9,809 nt of DNA, from NCBI GenBank assembly GCA_023139715.1, contig JAGLNB010000030.1:1-9809 (forward strand). The letters are read 5' to 3'. Source of the DNA: Planctomycetota bacterium (GTDB lineage Bacteria; Planctomycetota; Phycisphaerae; Sedimentisphaerales; Anaerobacaceae). The translations under genes were made by a program, and so were the position numbers. Below are positions 1 through 6,650 of this stretch, in pieces (the first letter of the stretch is position 1; every line of letters starts with the position of its first letter). The notes under the pieces are model-generated. The model made no database searches and was not told the DNA's origin. It worked only from the letters and a program-made list of their open reading frames with translations.

Positions 1-1169
1 TGGCTCCTCCGGTTAAATTTGAGCGATACGACCTGCTCATAGAGCGTTTGGAAAAAACAAATGCTGTTAAATCAGCCGCTGCAATAATTTCGACACAGGG
101 CTTGCTGCATCTTGGAAATGCCAATGTGCAGGCAGTAAGCATATGGGGAATCCAGCCAGCCAAACAGGCAAAAGTAACATCTCTTAAAACAAATCTAATC
201 AGACAAAAAGAAATATCCGGCGAGCCATCTTTTGAAATTGGAAATTCATCGGAAATAACTGCCGGCTTTGTTGGAATTGGAGTAGTGGCCGAGCCGGACG
301 AAGAAACCGATGAATACGATTTCAAGGCAGCAGAAAAATTTATAGGTCAAAAAGTTGTGCTGACCACAGGGACTCAAATAGAAACAAAATCCGGCGAAGA
401 AAAAAAGTTCAAAAGAAAAACAATTCAATTTGTGATTTCAGATATTGTCTTCACAGGAGTTTACGATATTGATAAAAGTTTTATCTATCTGCCCATAGAA
501 AAATTGCAGAAAACTTTATATCCAAATGAAAATATGCCGGTTGCCGAGCAGATTCAAATTAAATTTGCTGACGGAGTTGATGCCGATTTGGGCCTCGCCC
601 AGATTCGGGGAGTGTGGAAAACATTCGCTGCTGAAAAACTCAATTGGGATTCGAGCTTTATCGAGCAGACAAATATAACAACAGCGAGACAAATGCAGAG
701 CGAATATGTAGCTGAACTGCGAAAACAAATGGGAGTTTTACTGTTGATATTCGGCCTGGTCAGCTTTAGCGTTGTGGTACTGATATTCTGTATATTCTAT
801 ATGATAGTAATGACCTGCCAAAAAGATATAGCTATAGTAAAAAGCTGCGGTGCGTCCAAAAGTTTGGTAGTTTCTGTTTTTGCAGGTTTCGGCGTGTGCG
901 TCGGTTTGGCTGGCGGCGGATTCGGTGTTGGGCTTGGATACGTTATAACAAAAAACATAAGCACTGTTGAAGAATGGATAAGGATTATATTCGGATTGAA
1001 GTTGTGGAAGAGCAGCGTTTATATGTTCAACAAAATACCAAATCAGGTGGATTGGAACAGTGTATTGCCAATCGTTCTCTCAGCTGTGGCCGCTGCGGCT
1101 ATTGGGGCATTGATACCAGCTATAATTGCGGCAAAAACAAAGCCGGTAAATATTTTGAGATACGAGTAA
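1..1169 (+). CDS. FtsX/LolC-LolE-type ABC transporter permease, 5'-truncated
   Basis: The frame is already open at base 3 and runs to TAA at 1167-1169, so the gene begins upstream of the window; the TTG at 48 is internal, not a start. The visible 388 residues are the end of a periplasmic MacB-PCD-like domain (to about base 728) and three membrane helices at about 729-809, 861-947 and 1056-1133. Between the first two lies a charged segment, about 816-857 (CQKDIAIVKSCGAS), the usual coupling helix that meets the ATPase. The end, with IPNQVDW and KPVNILRYE, matches the LolC/LolE C-terminus. The N-terminal first helix is missing only because the window starts late. The next gene is a paralogue with the same layout and the third encodes the ATPase, so this is one half of a heteromeric exporter, probably releasing lipoproteins from the inner membrane. 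A MacB-like or other FtsX-family export role cannot be excluded. Confidence 0.85.
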   Translation, partial: APPVKFERYDLLIERLEKTNAVKSAAAIISTQGLLHLGNANVQAVSIWGIQPAKQAKVTSLKTNLIRQKEISGEPSFEIGNSSEITAGFVGIGVVAEPDEETDEYDFKAAEKFIGQKVVLTTGTQIETKSGEEKKFKRKTIQFVISDIVFTGVYDIDKSFIYLPIEKLQKTLYPNENMPVAEQIQIKFADGVDADLGLAQIRGVWKTFAAEKLNWDSSFIEQTNITTARQMQSEYVAELRKQMGVLLLIFGLVSFSVVVLIFCIFYMIVMTCQKDIAIVKSCGASKSLVVSVFAGFGVCVGLAGGGFGVGLGYVITKNISTVEEWIRIIFGLKLWKSSVYMFNKIPNQVDWNSVLPIVLSAVAAAAIGALIPAIIAAKTKPVNILRYE

Positions 1170-1191
1170 AATAAAAAAGCAAAACAAATAA

Positions 1192-2541
1192 ATGTATAAA
1201 TTCATTTTGGCATTTCGTTATATGTTCAGGAAACGCATCAGCTATTTTGCTTTAGCGGCTGTGGCGCTGTGTGTTTTTATTGTTGTTGTGGTGATGACAA
1301 TAATGAATGGCCTCGTGGATGATTTTAAGCAAAAAAATCACAGCTTTACAGGCGATTGCGTGGTTCAGAGCGAATCGCTGGTCGGCTTTGCTTACTACGA
1401 AGATTTTGTGGAGATACTGGATAAAGAAAATTTTATTGCTGCTGTTTCACCTGTGATAAAAAGCTATGCACTGGTTAGCTTAGCCGGCTCCAGTAGAAAC
1501 AGCGGTGTGGAAATTACAGGCATTGACCCGATTCGCCATAGCTCGGCTACCGGTTTTGGAAAGAGTTTATATTATCATAAAAATAACACATCCAAAACGT
1601 TTGAGCCGGATTACGAGCCGAATCTTCCGGGCTGCGTTCTCGGAATTGACCTTGTTTTAACCCGCAACGCAAAAGGCCAGTACAATCAGCGGGAATTTAT
1701 TTTGCAGAAGGCATTGGTGGTAAGCTGTTTTCCGCTGACCGCAAAAGGAGCTTTATCAAAAGCTGGAACAGGGCTGGTCAATACGAAAACATTTTATTAC
1801 AGCGATAATTCTCACAGTGCTTTAGCGAGTGCAGATAGTTCGGTTATTTATTTGCCATTTGAACAGGCACAACTGCTTTGCGGAATGGCCGGCTCGACCA
1901 AAAGAGCAAATGCAATTCATATAAAATTTAAGTCGAATGTTAAACTCAAAGATGGATGTGGGAAAGTTGCTGTGCTTTGGGACAAATTCAAAAAAGCACA
2001 ACAAAGCCAAAAACAAGCTGCGCTGTTGGATGCGGTTAGCGTTAAAAGCTGGAAAGATTCCAGGCGTTCATTTATTGCGGCGATGGAAAAAGAACAGATA
2101 ATGCTGACAATAATGTTTGTCCTTGTTGGGGTTACGACTGTTTTCATAGTGTTTGTTGTTTTTTATATGATTACCAGCCATAAAAGCAAAGACATAGGAA
2201 TATTGAAAAGTGTTGGTGTTTCGGTTGGCGGTATTGTAAATTTGTTTTCAAATTTTGCTATCCTCGTAGGGTTACTTGGTTCTGCGCTCGGCTCATTTGC
2301 CGGCTGGCTCTTCCTGTTGAAAATAAATTCGATAGAGCAGTGGCTCTTTGAACATTTCCAATTCCAGTTGTGGGATAGAACAATTTATGCTATAGGCAGT
2401 ATTCCAAATCGGATTGAAGTTGACTTGCTTGCTGTGGTTATTGCCTCGGCAATTTTGGCTTGTCTGATTGGAGCTGTTTTGCCTGGTTGGCGAGCAGCGA
2501 AATGCAAACCAGTAGATATTCTTCAGGTTAGCCAGTTATGA
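1192..2541 (+). CDS. FtsX/LolC-LolE-type ABC transporter permease (second paralogue)
   Basis: A complete 449-residue protein, a little longer than typical LolC/LolE (about 400-415). It opens with the family's short basic cytoplasmic start (FRYMFRKR), then helix 1 at about residues 18-40, a large periplasmic domain at about 41-300, and helices at about 304-327, 350-376 and 411-432. KSKDIGILKSVG (331-342) is the coupling helix that docks on the ATPase. The C-terminal segments SIPNRIEVD and CKPVDIL parallel those of the preceding gene, so the two are paralogues that probably form a heterodimer. It lies 22 bp after the first permease, and its stop overlaps the next start (ATGA), which indicates translational coupling with the ATPase. 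No Shine-Dalgarno sequence precedes the ATG at 1192; that start is chosen because it gives the expected N-terminus. The substrate is inferred to be lipoproteins but not shown. Confidence 0.85.
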   Translation: MYKFILAFRYMFRKRISYFALAAVALCVFIVVVVMTIMNGLVDDFKQKNHSFTGDCVVQSESLVGFAYYEDFVEILDKENFIAAVSPVIKSYALVSLAGSSRNSGVEITGIDPIRHSSATGFGKSLYYHKNNTSKTFEPDYEPNLPGCVLGIDLVLTRNAKGQYNQREFILQKALVVSCFPLTAKGALSKAGTGLVNTKTFYYSDNSHSALASADSSVIYLPFEQAQLLCGMAGSTKRANAIHIKFKSNVKLKDGCGKVAVLWDKFKKAQQSQKQAALLDAVSVKSWKDSRRSFIAAMEKEQIMLTIMFVLVGVTTVFIVFVVFYMITSHKSKDIGILKSVGVSVGGIVNLFSNFAILVGLLGSALGSFAGWLFLLKINSIEQWLFEHFQFQLWDRTIYAIGSIPNRIEVDLLAVVIASAILACLIGAVLPGWRAAKCKPVDILQVSQL

Positions 2542-3242
2542 ACAAAGAAAATTTTATATTGCAGGCAGCAGAACTTTATAAAACTTACCGTCTTGGTAAA
2601 GCCAATGTTGATGTATTGAAGGGTGTTGACCTCACTATTAACAAGGGCGAATTTATCGCAATAGTTGGTGCTTCAGGCAGCGGGAAAAGCACGCTTTTGC
2701 ATATTCTCGGCACACTCGATAGGTCGGATAAAGGCGAGGTCAGTTTTGCAGGGCAAAATCTCGCTAAACTAAAGATGCGTAAATTAAATAAATTTCGTAA
2801 TAAAACTATAGGATTTGTTTTTCAGTTTTATCATTTGTTGGACGAATTAACTGTATTGGAAAATGTTCTTATTCCGGCAATGGCCCAAAAAAGCGTGTTC
2901 GGTTGGCTTTTTAGCCGAAAAACCGCAAAAAACAGGGCAAAAGAACTGCTGGCTCGGTTTGGTTTGGCCGGCAGAATCGGCCATAAGCCATATCAATTGT
3001 CCGGCGGTGAGCGCCAAAGAGTGGCGATCGCAAGAGCATTAATGAATGAGCCGGAATTACTTTTGGCTGATGAGCCGACAGGAAATCTTGACTCGGAGAC
3101 AGGAAATGGTATCTTGAAGGTCTTTGAGACGCTCAATAAAGCTGGCCAGACGATAGTTATGGTAACGCATGATGAGAAAATTGCTCGAAGAGCCGGAAGA
3201 ATAATAACGCTGGTAGATGGAAAAATAGAGAATAATGTGTAG
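2538..3242 (+). CDS. lolD: LolD-like ABC transporter ATP-binding protein
   Basis: A 234-residue nucleotide-binding subunit with all expected motifs: Walker A GASGSGKST (44-52), Q-loop Gln96, signature LSGGERQ (154-160), Walker B LLLADEP (174-180), D-loop NLD (183-185) and switch His211. The stretch just after the Q-loop (FQFYHLLDELTVLENV, 95-110) resembles the LolD motif that contacts LolC/LolE. Its length fits LolD (about 230). The start overlaps the permease stop by four bases. It would hydrolyse ATP on the cytoplasmic face to power the two preceding permeases. MacB, FtsE and other members of this ATPase clade share most of these motifs, so the LolD name rests on the separate ATPase, the two LolC/E-like permeases and the post-Q-loop similarity. 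Confidence 0.85.
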   Translation: MNKENFILQAAELYKTYRLGKANVDVLKGVDLTINKGEFIAIVGASGSGKSTLLHILGTLDRSDKGEVSFAGQNLAKLKMRKLNKFRNKTIGFVFQFYHLLDELTVLENVLIPAMAQKSVFGWLFSRKTAKNRAKELLARFGLAGRIGHKPYQLSGGERQRVAIARALMNEPELLLADEPTGNLDSETGNGILKVFETLNKAGQTIVMVTHDEKIARRAGRIITLVDGKIENNV

Positions 3243-3287
3243 CGACTATTTTACTGCTGATGCAGGACTTTATAAATAAGGAATACA

Positions 3288-3306
3288 TTCCGTGCCTGGC
3301 ACGGAA
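3288..3306. repeat. 19-bp REP-like palindrome between lolD and ilvE
   Basis: TTCCGTGCC-T-GGCACGGAA is a perfect inverted repeat with 9-bp arms around one base; as RNA or single-stranded DNA it can form a 7-bp stem with a five-base loop. It has no following T-tract on either strand, so it does not look like an intrinsic terminator. Its form recalls REP elements moved by RayT transposases. Only one copy lies in the window, so the repeat-family assignment is inference. It could also be an operator for ilvE, whose ATG is 17 bp downstream. Confidence 0.5.
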
Positions 3307-3323
3307 ATACGAGATACGAAATT

Positions 3324-4187
3324 ATGGCTTTAAAAATTTGGCTTGATGACAAACTGGTTGGGCAGGAAGATGCTAAGATAAGCGTTTTTGACCACGGGGT
3401 GCTTTATGGTGATGGCGTTTTTGAGGGTATTCGAGTTTATAATGGCAAAATATTTGAACTGACCGCCCACATAAAACGCCTTTATGACTCAGCGAAAGTT
3501 ATACGGCTTGACATACCGATGAGTAAAGATGAACTTATAAAAGCTGCTGAAAAAACAGTAAAAGCTAATGATGTTATCGATGGCTATATTAGATTGGTAG
3601 TTACTCGTGGAATTGGAACGCTGGGCTTGAATCCGTTTGTATGTGAAAATGCAACAGTTTTTATCATAGCTGACAATATTCAGTTGTACCCTAAAGAACT
3701 TTACGAAAAGGGCTTGAAGGTTGTTAGTGCGACAACGGTTCGCAACCATCCTTTGGCGATTCCGCCTCAGGTTAAAAGCTTGAATTATCTAAATAATATT
3801 CTCGCGAAAATTGAGGCGTTGGATAACGATGTACCCGAAGCCATTATGTACAATCACGAAGGGTATGTGGCTGAAGCAACAGGTGATAACGTCTTCATTG
3901 TAAGAGATGGCCTGATTTATGCTCCGCCAGTTGAGGCTGGCTCGCTTGACGGAATTACCAGGAGTATCGTTATTAAACTGGCAAAGCAGGAAGGATTTGA
4001 AGTTGTCGAAAAAAATCTGACAAGAGCTGACTTATATATTTGTGATGAGTTTTTCCTAACAGGAACAGCTGCTGAAGTTATAGGGATAGTTGAAATCGAT
4101 AAACGTATTATCAGTGATGGCAAGCCGGGAAAAATTACGGAACTGTTGCGGAAAAAATTCTTCAAGTATGTACGTGGAAAAAAATAG
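3324..4187 (+). CDS. ilvE: branched-chain-amino-acid aminotransferase (PLP fold type IV)
   Basis: A 287-residue class IV PLP aminotransferase; it would exchange the amino group between glutamate and the 2-oxo acids of leucine, isoleucine and valine in the cytoplasm. Visible motifs are YGDGVFEGIRVYNGKIFEL near the N-terminus (28-46), KSLNYLNNILAK (151-162) with predicted Schiff-base Lys151, EATGDNVF (184-191) with Glu184 expected to contact the PLP ring nitrogen, and the phosphate-side TGTAAEV (246-252). The last motif, with the following DGKPGKIT, favours IlvE over the related D-amino-acid aminotransferase and aminodeoxychorismate lyase, though substrate choice in this fold is hard to fix from sequence. 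The length is normal for the shorter IlvE group. No clear Shine-Dalgarno sequence precedes the ATG. It is separated from lolD by 81 bp and appears functionally unrelated to it; no other isoleucine/valine pathway gene is present. Confidence 0.87.
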   Translation: MALKIWLDDKLVGQEDAKISVFDHGVLYGDGVFEGIRVYNGKIFELTAHIKRLYDSAKVIRLDIPMSKDELIKAAEKTVKANDVIDGYIRLVVTRGIGTLGLNPFVCENATVFIIADNIQLYPKELYEKGLKVVSATTVRNHPLAIPPQVKSLNYLNNILAKIEALDNDVPEAIMYNHEGYVAEATGDNVFIVRDGLIYAPPVEAGSLDGITRSIVIKLAKQEGFEVVEKNLTRADLYICDEFFLTGTAAEVIGIVEIDKRIISDGKPGKITELLRKKFFKYVRGKK

Positions 4188-4218
4188 CGTATAGCTTCTA
4201 ACAGATAGAGTAAAATAA

Positions 4219-4247
4219 AAAGGCCGGTTTATAAAAAACCGGCCTTT
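4219..4247. terminator. bidirectional intrinsic terminator between convergent genes
   Basis: A perfect 12-bp stem (AAAGGCCGGTTT pairing with AAACCGGCCTTT) encloses the five-base loop ATAAA. T-rich sequence follows on both strands: TTTGTTTTGG on plus, and the complement of GAGTAAAATAAAA on minus. It lies 31 bp after the ilvE stop and 28 bp after the stop of the minus-strand outer-membrane gene, so it can end transcripts from both sides. Confidence 0.92.
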
Positions 4248-4275
4248 GTTTTGGACTTGTAAAAAATTGTTCGTT

Positions 4276-5070
4276 TTAGAATGTGTATGTCATACTCAAA
4301 CTGCACCATGTTTCATCATCGTCATTGACTGAATCATCCATTGATGCCTGATAGTAAATTCCAGGAGTGAAGACAAGATTTTTTGTGAGGTCAAATGCCG
4401 TCGATGCGCCAAACACTAGATGCGACCAATCGTGGTCAACATTTGCACCACCAGTACCATCATTGTAAACCGCATTTGCAGATAAATTCAGAACCTGCTC
4501 TGTAGTTCCTTCAATTATGCCTGGAATGCTCAGGTCATATCCAAGGCCAAAGATGTGCAACCAGCCGCCATTGTTACTGACATTGGGTGAGTCGCTTACG
4601 GATGGCCACATGCAAATTATAGTGTAACTCGGAACGATGCCCGCAGGGCAAATATCGGGTAGAGAAATCTCTGCGAAAAATTCCTGCATATCCCAGTCTT
4701 TGGTAGGGCCATCAGGGTAATTATAATATACCCAACCAATTTTATAGTCCGTAACATAAGTTTCGCCTTCAAAGAAACTGCTGCCATAGGACAGTGTGAT
4801 ATCCAATTCCTCAGCGTCTTCATATCCACTTGAAACGGCTCTTGAACTCCAGACATTTAAGCCAAAACCAGTGCCGTACAAGTCAATGTCGATGCTTGGC
4901 TGGACTGCGCTGTGGCCGCCGGGTCCGTAAGTATCAAAGCCACGGTCAATGTAGCTGCTAAGATATGTTACGTCAAGCGTGATACCCAGTTTATCTTCCT
5001 GGGCATGGACGAGGCCTGCTGAGCAAAGCAACAACATAACAGTAGCTAACAAAATTCCTTTTCTCGCCAT
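4276..5070 (-). CDS. outer-membrane beta-barrel protein, TorF/Gcw_chp-like putative porin
   Basis: A 264-residue secreted protein. Residues 1-23 form a signal peptide: basic MARKG, a hydrophobic core, and cleavage expected after VHA before Gln24. The mature part alternates polar and aromatic/hydrophobic residues, rich in Tyr, Trp, Gly and Ser, and ends in the terminal Phe (TYTF) typical of beta-barrels assembled by BAM. SSYIDRG (38-44), ELDITLSYG (88-96) and IGWVYYNYPDG (111-121) resemble the SxYxxRG, ELD and YYxYPG patterns of the TorF family (Gcw_chp), whose function is unknown. The ATG at 5070 is chosen because AAGGAG (5082-5077) sits six bases ahead of it; the ATG at 5112 would put charged residues before the signal peptide, and the ATG at 5076 abuts the ribosome site. 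The gene stands alone, divergent from rarA, with its own terminator. A porin role is inference. Confidence 0.8.
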   Translation of the reverse strand: MARKGILLATVMLLLCSAGLVHAQEDKLGITLDVTYLSSYIDRGFDTYGPGGHSAVQPSIDIDLYGTGFGLNVWSSRAVSSGYEDAEELDITLSYGSSFFEGETYVTDYKIGWVYYNYPDGPTKDWDMQEFFAEISLPDICPAGIVPSYTIICMWPSVSDSPNVSNNGGWLHIFGLGYDLSIPGIIEGTTEQVLNLSANAVYNDGTGGANVDHDWSHLVFGASTAFDLTKNLVFTPGIYYQASMDDSVNDDDETWCSLSMTYTF

Positions 5071-5076
5071 ATTCAT

Positions 5077-5082
5077 CTCCTT
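5077..5082 (-). promoter_or_regulatory. strong Shine-Dalgarno site that fixes the porin-like gene start
   Basis: The minus strand reads AAGGAG, then six bases (ATGAAT), then ATG at 5070. This spacing excludes the in-frame ATG immediately after the site and the farther one at 5112. It is one of only two convincing Shine-Dalgarno sites in the window. Confidence 0.8.
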
Positions 5083-5102
5083 AAAAGCTGTTATTTGACA
5101 CA

Positions 5103-5111
5103 ATTTTAGCA
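5103..5111 (-). promoter_or_regulatory. putative extended -10 promoter for the porin-like gene
   Basis: On the minus strand TGC-TAAAAT forms an extended -10 element (TGn plus five of six bases of TATAAT). Transcription would begin near 5096 and give a leader of about 26 nt carrying the AAGGAG site. The hexamer 17 bp upstream (TTAGTT, 5131-5126) is a poor -35 match, so the call depends on the extended -10. Confidence 0.4.
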
Positions 5112-5168
5112 CAAAATCAACGCATAACTAACCATAGGAGTTTATCGGTATATTCGCACAAATCAAAT

Positions 5169-5246
5169 AAAAAAAAACTTTTTTTGAACTTTTTTATGCA
5201 AAAATAGCCATAAAAACGGCCAAAATGGTACTAAAAAATATATTTT
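5169..5246. other. helically phased A/T-tracts, predicted curved DNA
   Basis: The divergent intergenic region holds runs of four to nine A or T at 5169-5177, 5179-5185, 5190-5195, 5200-5204, 5212-5216, 5222-5225, 5233-5238 and 5243-5246. The centres are about 9 to 12 bp apart, averaging a little over 10 bp, close to one helical turn. Such phasing normally gives intrinsic curvature. The array ends against the -35 element of the rarA promoter, so it may act as an UP-like or nucleoid-protein site. No protein-coding gene is supported between 5071 and 5282. Confidence 0.55.
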
Positions 5247-5274
5247 CGACACTTTTAGATTCATAAAGTATAAT
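5246..5274 (+). promoter_or_regulatory. sigma70-type promoter of rarA
   Basis: TCGACA (5246-5251, five of six matches to TTGACA), a 17-bp spacer and a perfect TATAAT (5269-5274) form a near-consensus housekeeping promoter. Initiation six to eight bases after the -10 falls at 5280-5282, directly against the rarA ATG at 5283. Confidence 0.75.
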
Positions 5275-5282
5275 GCACCCCG

Positions 5283-6650
5283 ATGCGTAATAATGACTCC
5301 AATGAAAATTTGTTTAGCTGCTCTGAAAATGCTAATATGGCATCTGCGGCGCCGCTTGCTGTTAGAATGCGGCCGGGAAAGCTCAATGAATTTGTCGGGC
5401 AAAGGCATTTTCTTGGAGACGATAGCTTGCTTACAAGGATGCTGCAGGCGGATAAGTTAAGCAGTTTAATATTTTATGGCCCGCCGGGCACCGGCAAAAC
5501 ATCGCTTGCTGCGGTAATTGCCAATCACACTAAAGCAAAATTCTGCTATCTTAATGCGCCGTCAGCCAGCGTTAAGGATATTCGCAATATAATCGGCCAG
5601 GCCAGAACACGGCTCGCCGCAAGCAGGGAACGAACAGTTCTTTTTATTGACGAGATACATCGATTCAGCCGTGCCCAGCAGGACGTTTTGCTTGATGATG
5701 TTGAGTCGGGAGTGTTAATCCTGATAGGTGCCACTACTGAAAATCCTTTTTTCTCGGTTAATTCACCGCTGATTTCCCGTAGCAGTATATTTCGTTTTGA
5801 ACTGCTTGAAACCGATGACATTTTGCAGCTGCTTAAAATGGCGGTCGCCGATTCAAAACGCGGGCTTGGTAAATTTGATATTGAGGCGGACGAAGAAGCA
5901 CTGAAATTTTTGGCTTTGGTTAGTAATGGCGATGCGAGAAGGGCATTGACAGCTCTTGAGGTTGGCGTACTTTCGCAGTTTAATCGGCAGGGCAAAGCGA
6001 AAATTAAATTCGATTTGCAAATTGCAAAAAGCTCAATTCAGCAAAAAGCAATTGTTTATGATAGGGACGGTGATACGCATTATGATTTGGCAAGCGCTTT
6101 GCAAAAAAGTATGCGAGGCAGTGACCCTGATGCTACTGTTTATTGGCTGGCACGAATGCTCGCTGGCGGCGAAGATACACGTTTTATCGCAAGGCGAATT
6201 GCAATTTGCGCAGCTGAAGATGTTGGCAATGCCGACCCGATGGCAACGGTTCTCGCAGCAGCTGCTGTTCAAATATCTGAATTTATTGGTTTGCCGGAAG
6301 CCCAATTACCGCTTGCGCAGGCAGCAATTTATATTGCCTGTGCGCCGAAATCAAACGCCTGTGCTATGGCTGTCTGGAATGCAGTTGAAGATGTGAAATC
6401 CAAGCCGATTGTACCTGTGCCGAAACATCTGAAAGACAGCCATTACAAAGCGGCAAAGCAAATGGGGCACGGAGTCGAATATAAATATCCGCATAATTTT
6501 GAAAATGGTTTTGTTTCGCAGGAATATCTGCCAAACTCCAGCGAGGCGATGTACTACAAGCCAAAAGAAATCGGCCACGAAAAAAACATTAAACATTATT
6601 TGCAAAAGCTACAAACGCTGATAGAAAAAAATAAAAATGAAAAAAGATGA
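5283..6650 (+). CDS. rarA: RarA/MgsA-family replication-associated AAA+ ATPase
   Basis: A 455-residue cytoplasmic ATPase of the RarA/MgsA/WRNIP1 family, which acts at stalled replication forks with SSB and the clamp-loader-like machinery. Visible motifs: PLAVRMRPGKLNEFVGQ (24-40), Walker A GPPGTGKT (66-73), Walker B FIDEIHR (121-127), sensor 1 TTEN (151-154), the SRS arginine-finger region (Arg166) and sensor 2 GDARRAL (216-222). The C-terminal tetramerisation/MgsA_C part includes RDGDTHYDLASALQKSMRGSD (261-281), GGEDTRFIARR (295-305), AEDVGNADP (311-319) and KYPHNFENGFVSQEYLP (401-417). The length is typical. The ATG at 5283 is preferred over the one at 5337 because residues 10-11 (LF) match the usual family N-terminus. 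No Shine-Dalgarno sequence is present and the promoter leaves almost no leader. The next gene overlaps its end by 14 nt. Confidence 0.95.
   Translation: MRNNDSNENLFSCSENANMASAAPLAVRMRPGKLNEFVGQRHFLGDDSLLTRMLQADKLSSLIFYGPPGTGKTSLAAVIANHTKAKFCYLNAPSASVKDIRNIIGQARTRLAASRERTVLFIDEIHRFSRAQQDVLLDDVESGVLILIGATTENPFFSVNSPLISRSSIFRFELLETDDILQLLKMAVADSKRGLGKFDIEADEEALKFLALVSNGDARRALTALEVGVLSQFNRQGKAKIKFDLQIAKSSIQQKAIVYDRDGDTHYDLASALQKSMRGSDPDATVYWLARMLAGGEDTRFIARRIAICAAEDVGNADPMATVLAAAAVQISEFIGLPEAQLPLAQAAIYIACAPKSNACAMAVWNAVEDVKSKPIVPVPKHLKDSHYKAAKQMGHGVEYKYPHNFENGFVSQEYLPNSSEAMYYKPKEIGHEKNIKHYLQKLQTLIEKNKNEKR

Noticed and set aside
48..50. TTG as the start of the first permease
   Set aside because: The same frame is open back to base 3 and encodes plausible periplasmic-domain sequence; the true start must lie upstream of the window because the first membrane helix is absent.
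3250..3276. Possible promoter for ilvE (TTTACT, TATAAA)
   Set aside because: The hexamers are separated by only 15 bp and the -35 is weak; ilvE could be read through from lolD. Not strong enough to list.
3288..3306. Palindrome as a rho-independent terminator of lolD
   Set aside because: No T-tract follows the stem on either strand.
3324..4187. D-amino-acid aminotransferase or aminodeoxychorismate lyase instead of IlvE
   Set aside because: The same fold, but KSLNYLNNILAK together with TGTAAEV and DGKPGKIT fits IlvE better; the alternative cannot be fully excluded.
5163..5408. Minus-strand 81-codon frame across the rarA promoter and 5' end
   Set aside because: It lies over the rarA N-terminus and the A/T-tract region, has a low-complexity Phe/Lys-rich end derived from the T-tracts, and shows no recognisable domain or ribosome site.
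5546..5995. Minus-strand 149-codon frame inside rarA
   Set aside because: Its sequence is a Ser/Arg-rich mirror of the conserved AAA+ core; rarA is unambiguous here, so this is an antisense shadow.
5956..6396. 146-codon plus-strand frame inside rarA
   Set aside because: It overlaps the conserved RarA C-terminal domain in another frame, has no domain features, and rarA itself is intact, so it is not evidence of a frameshift.
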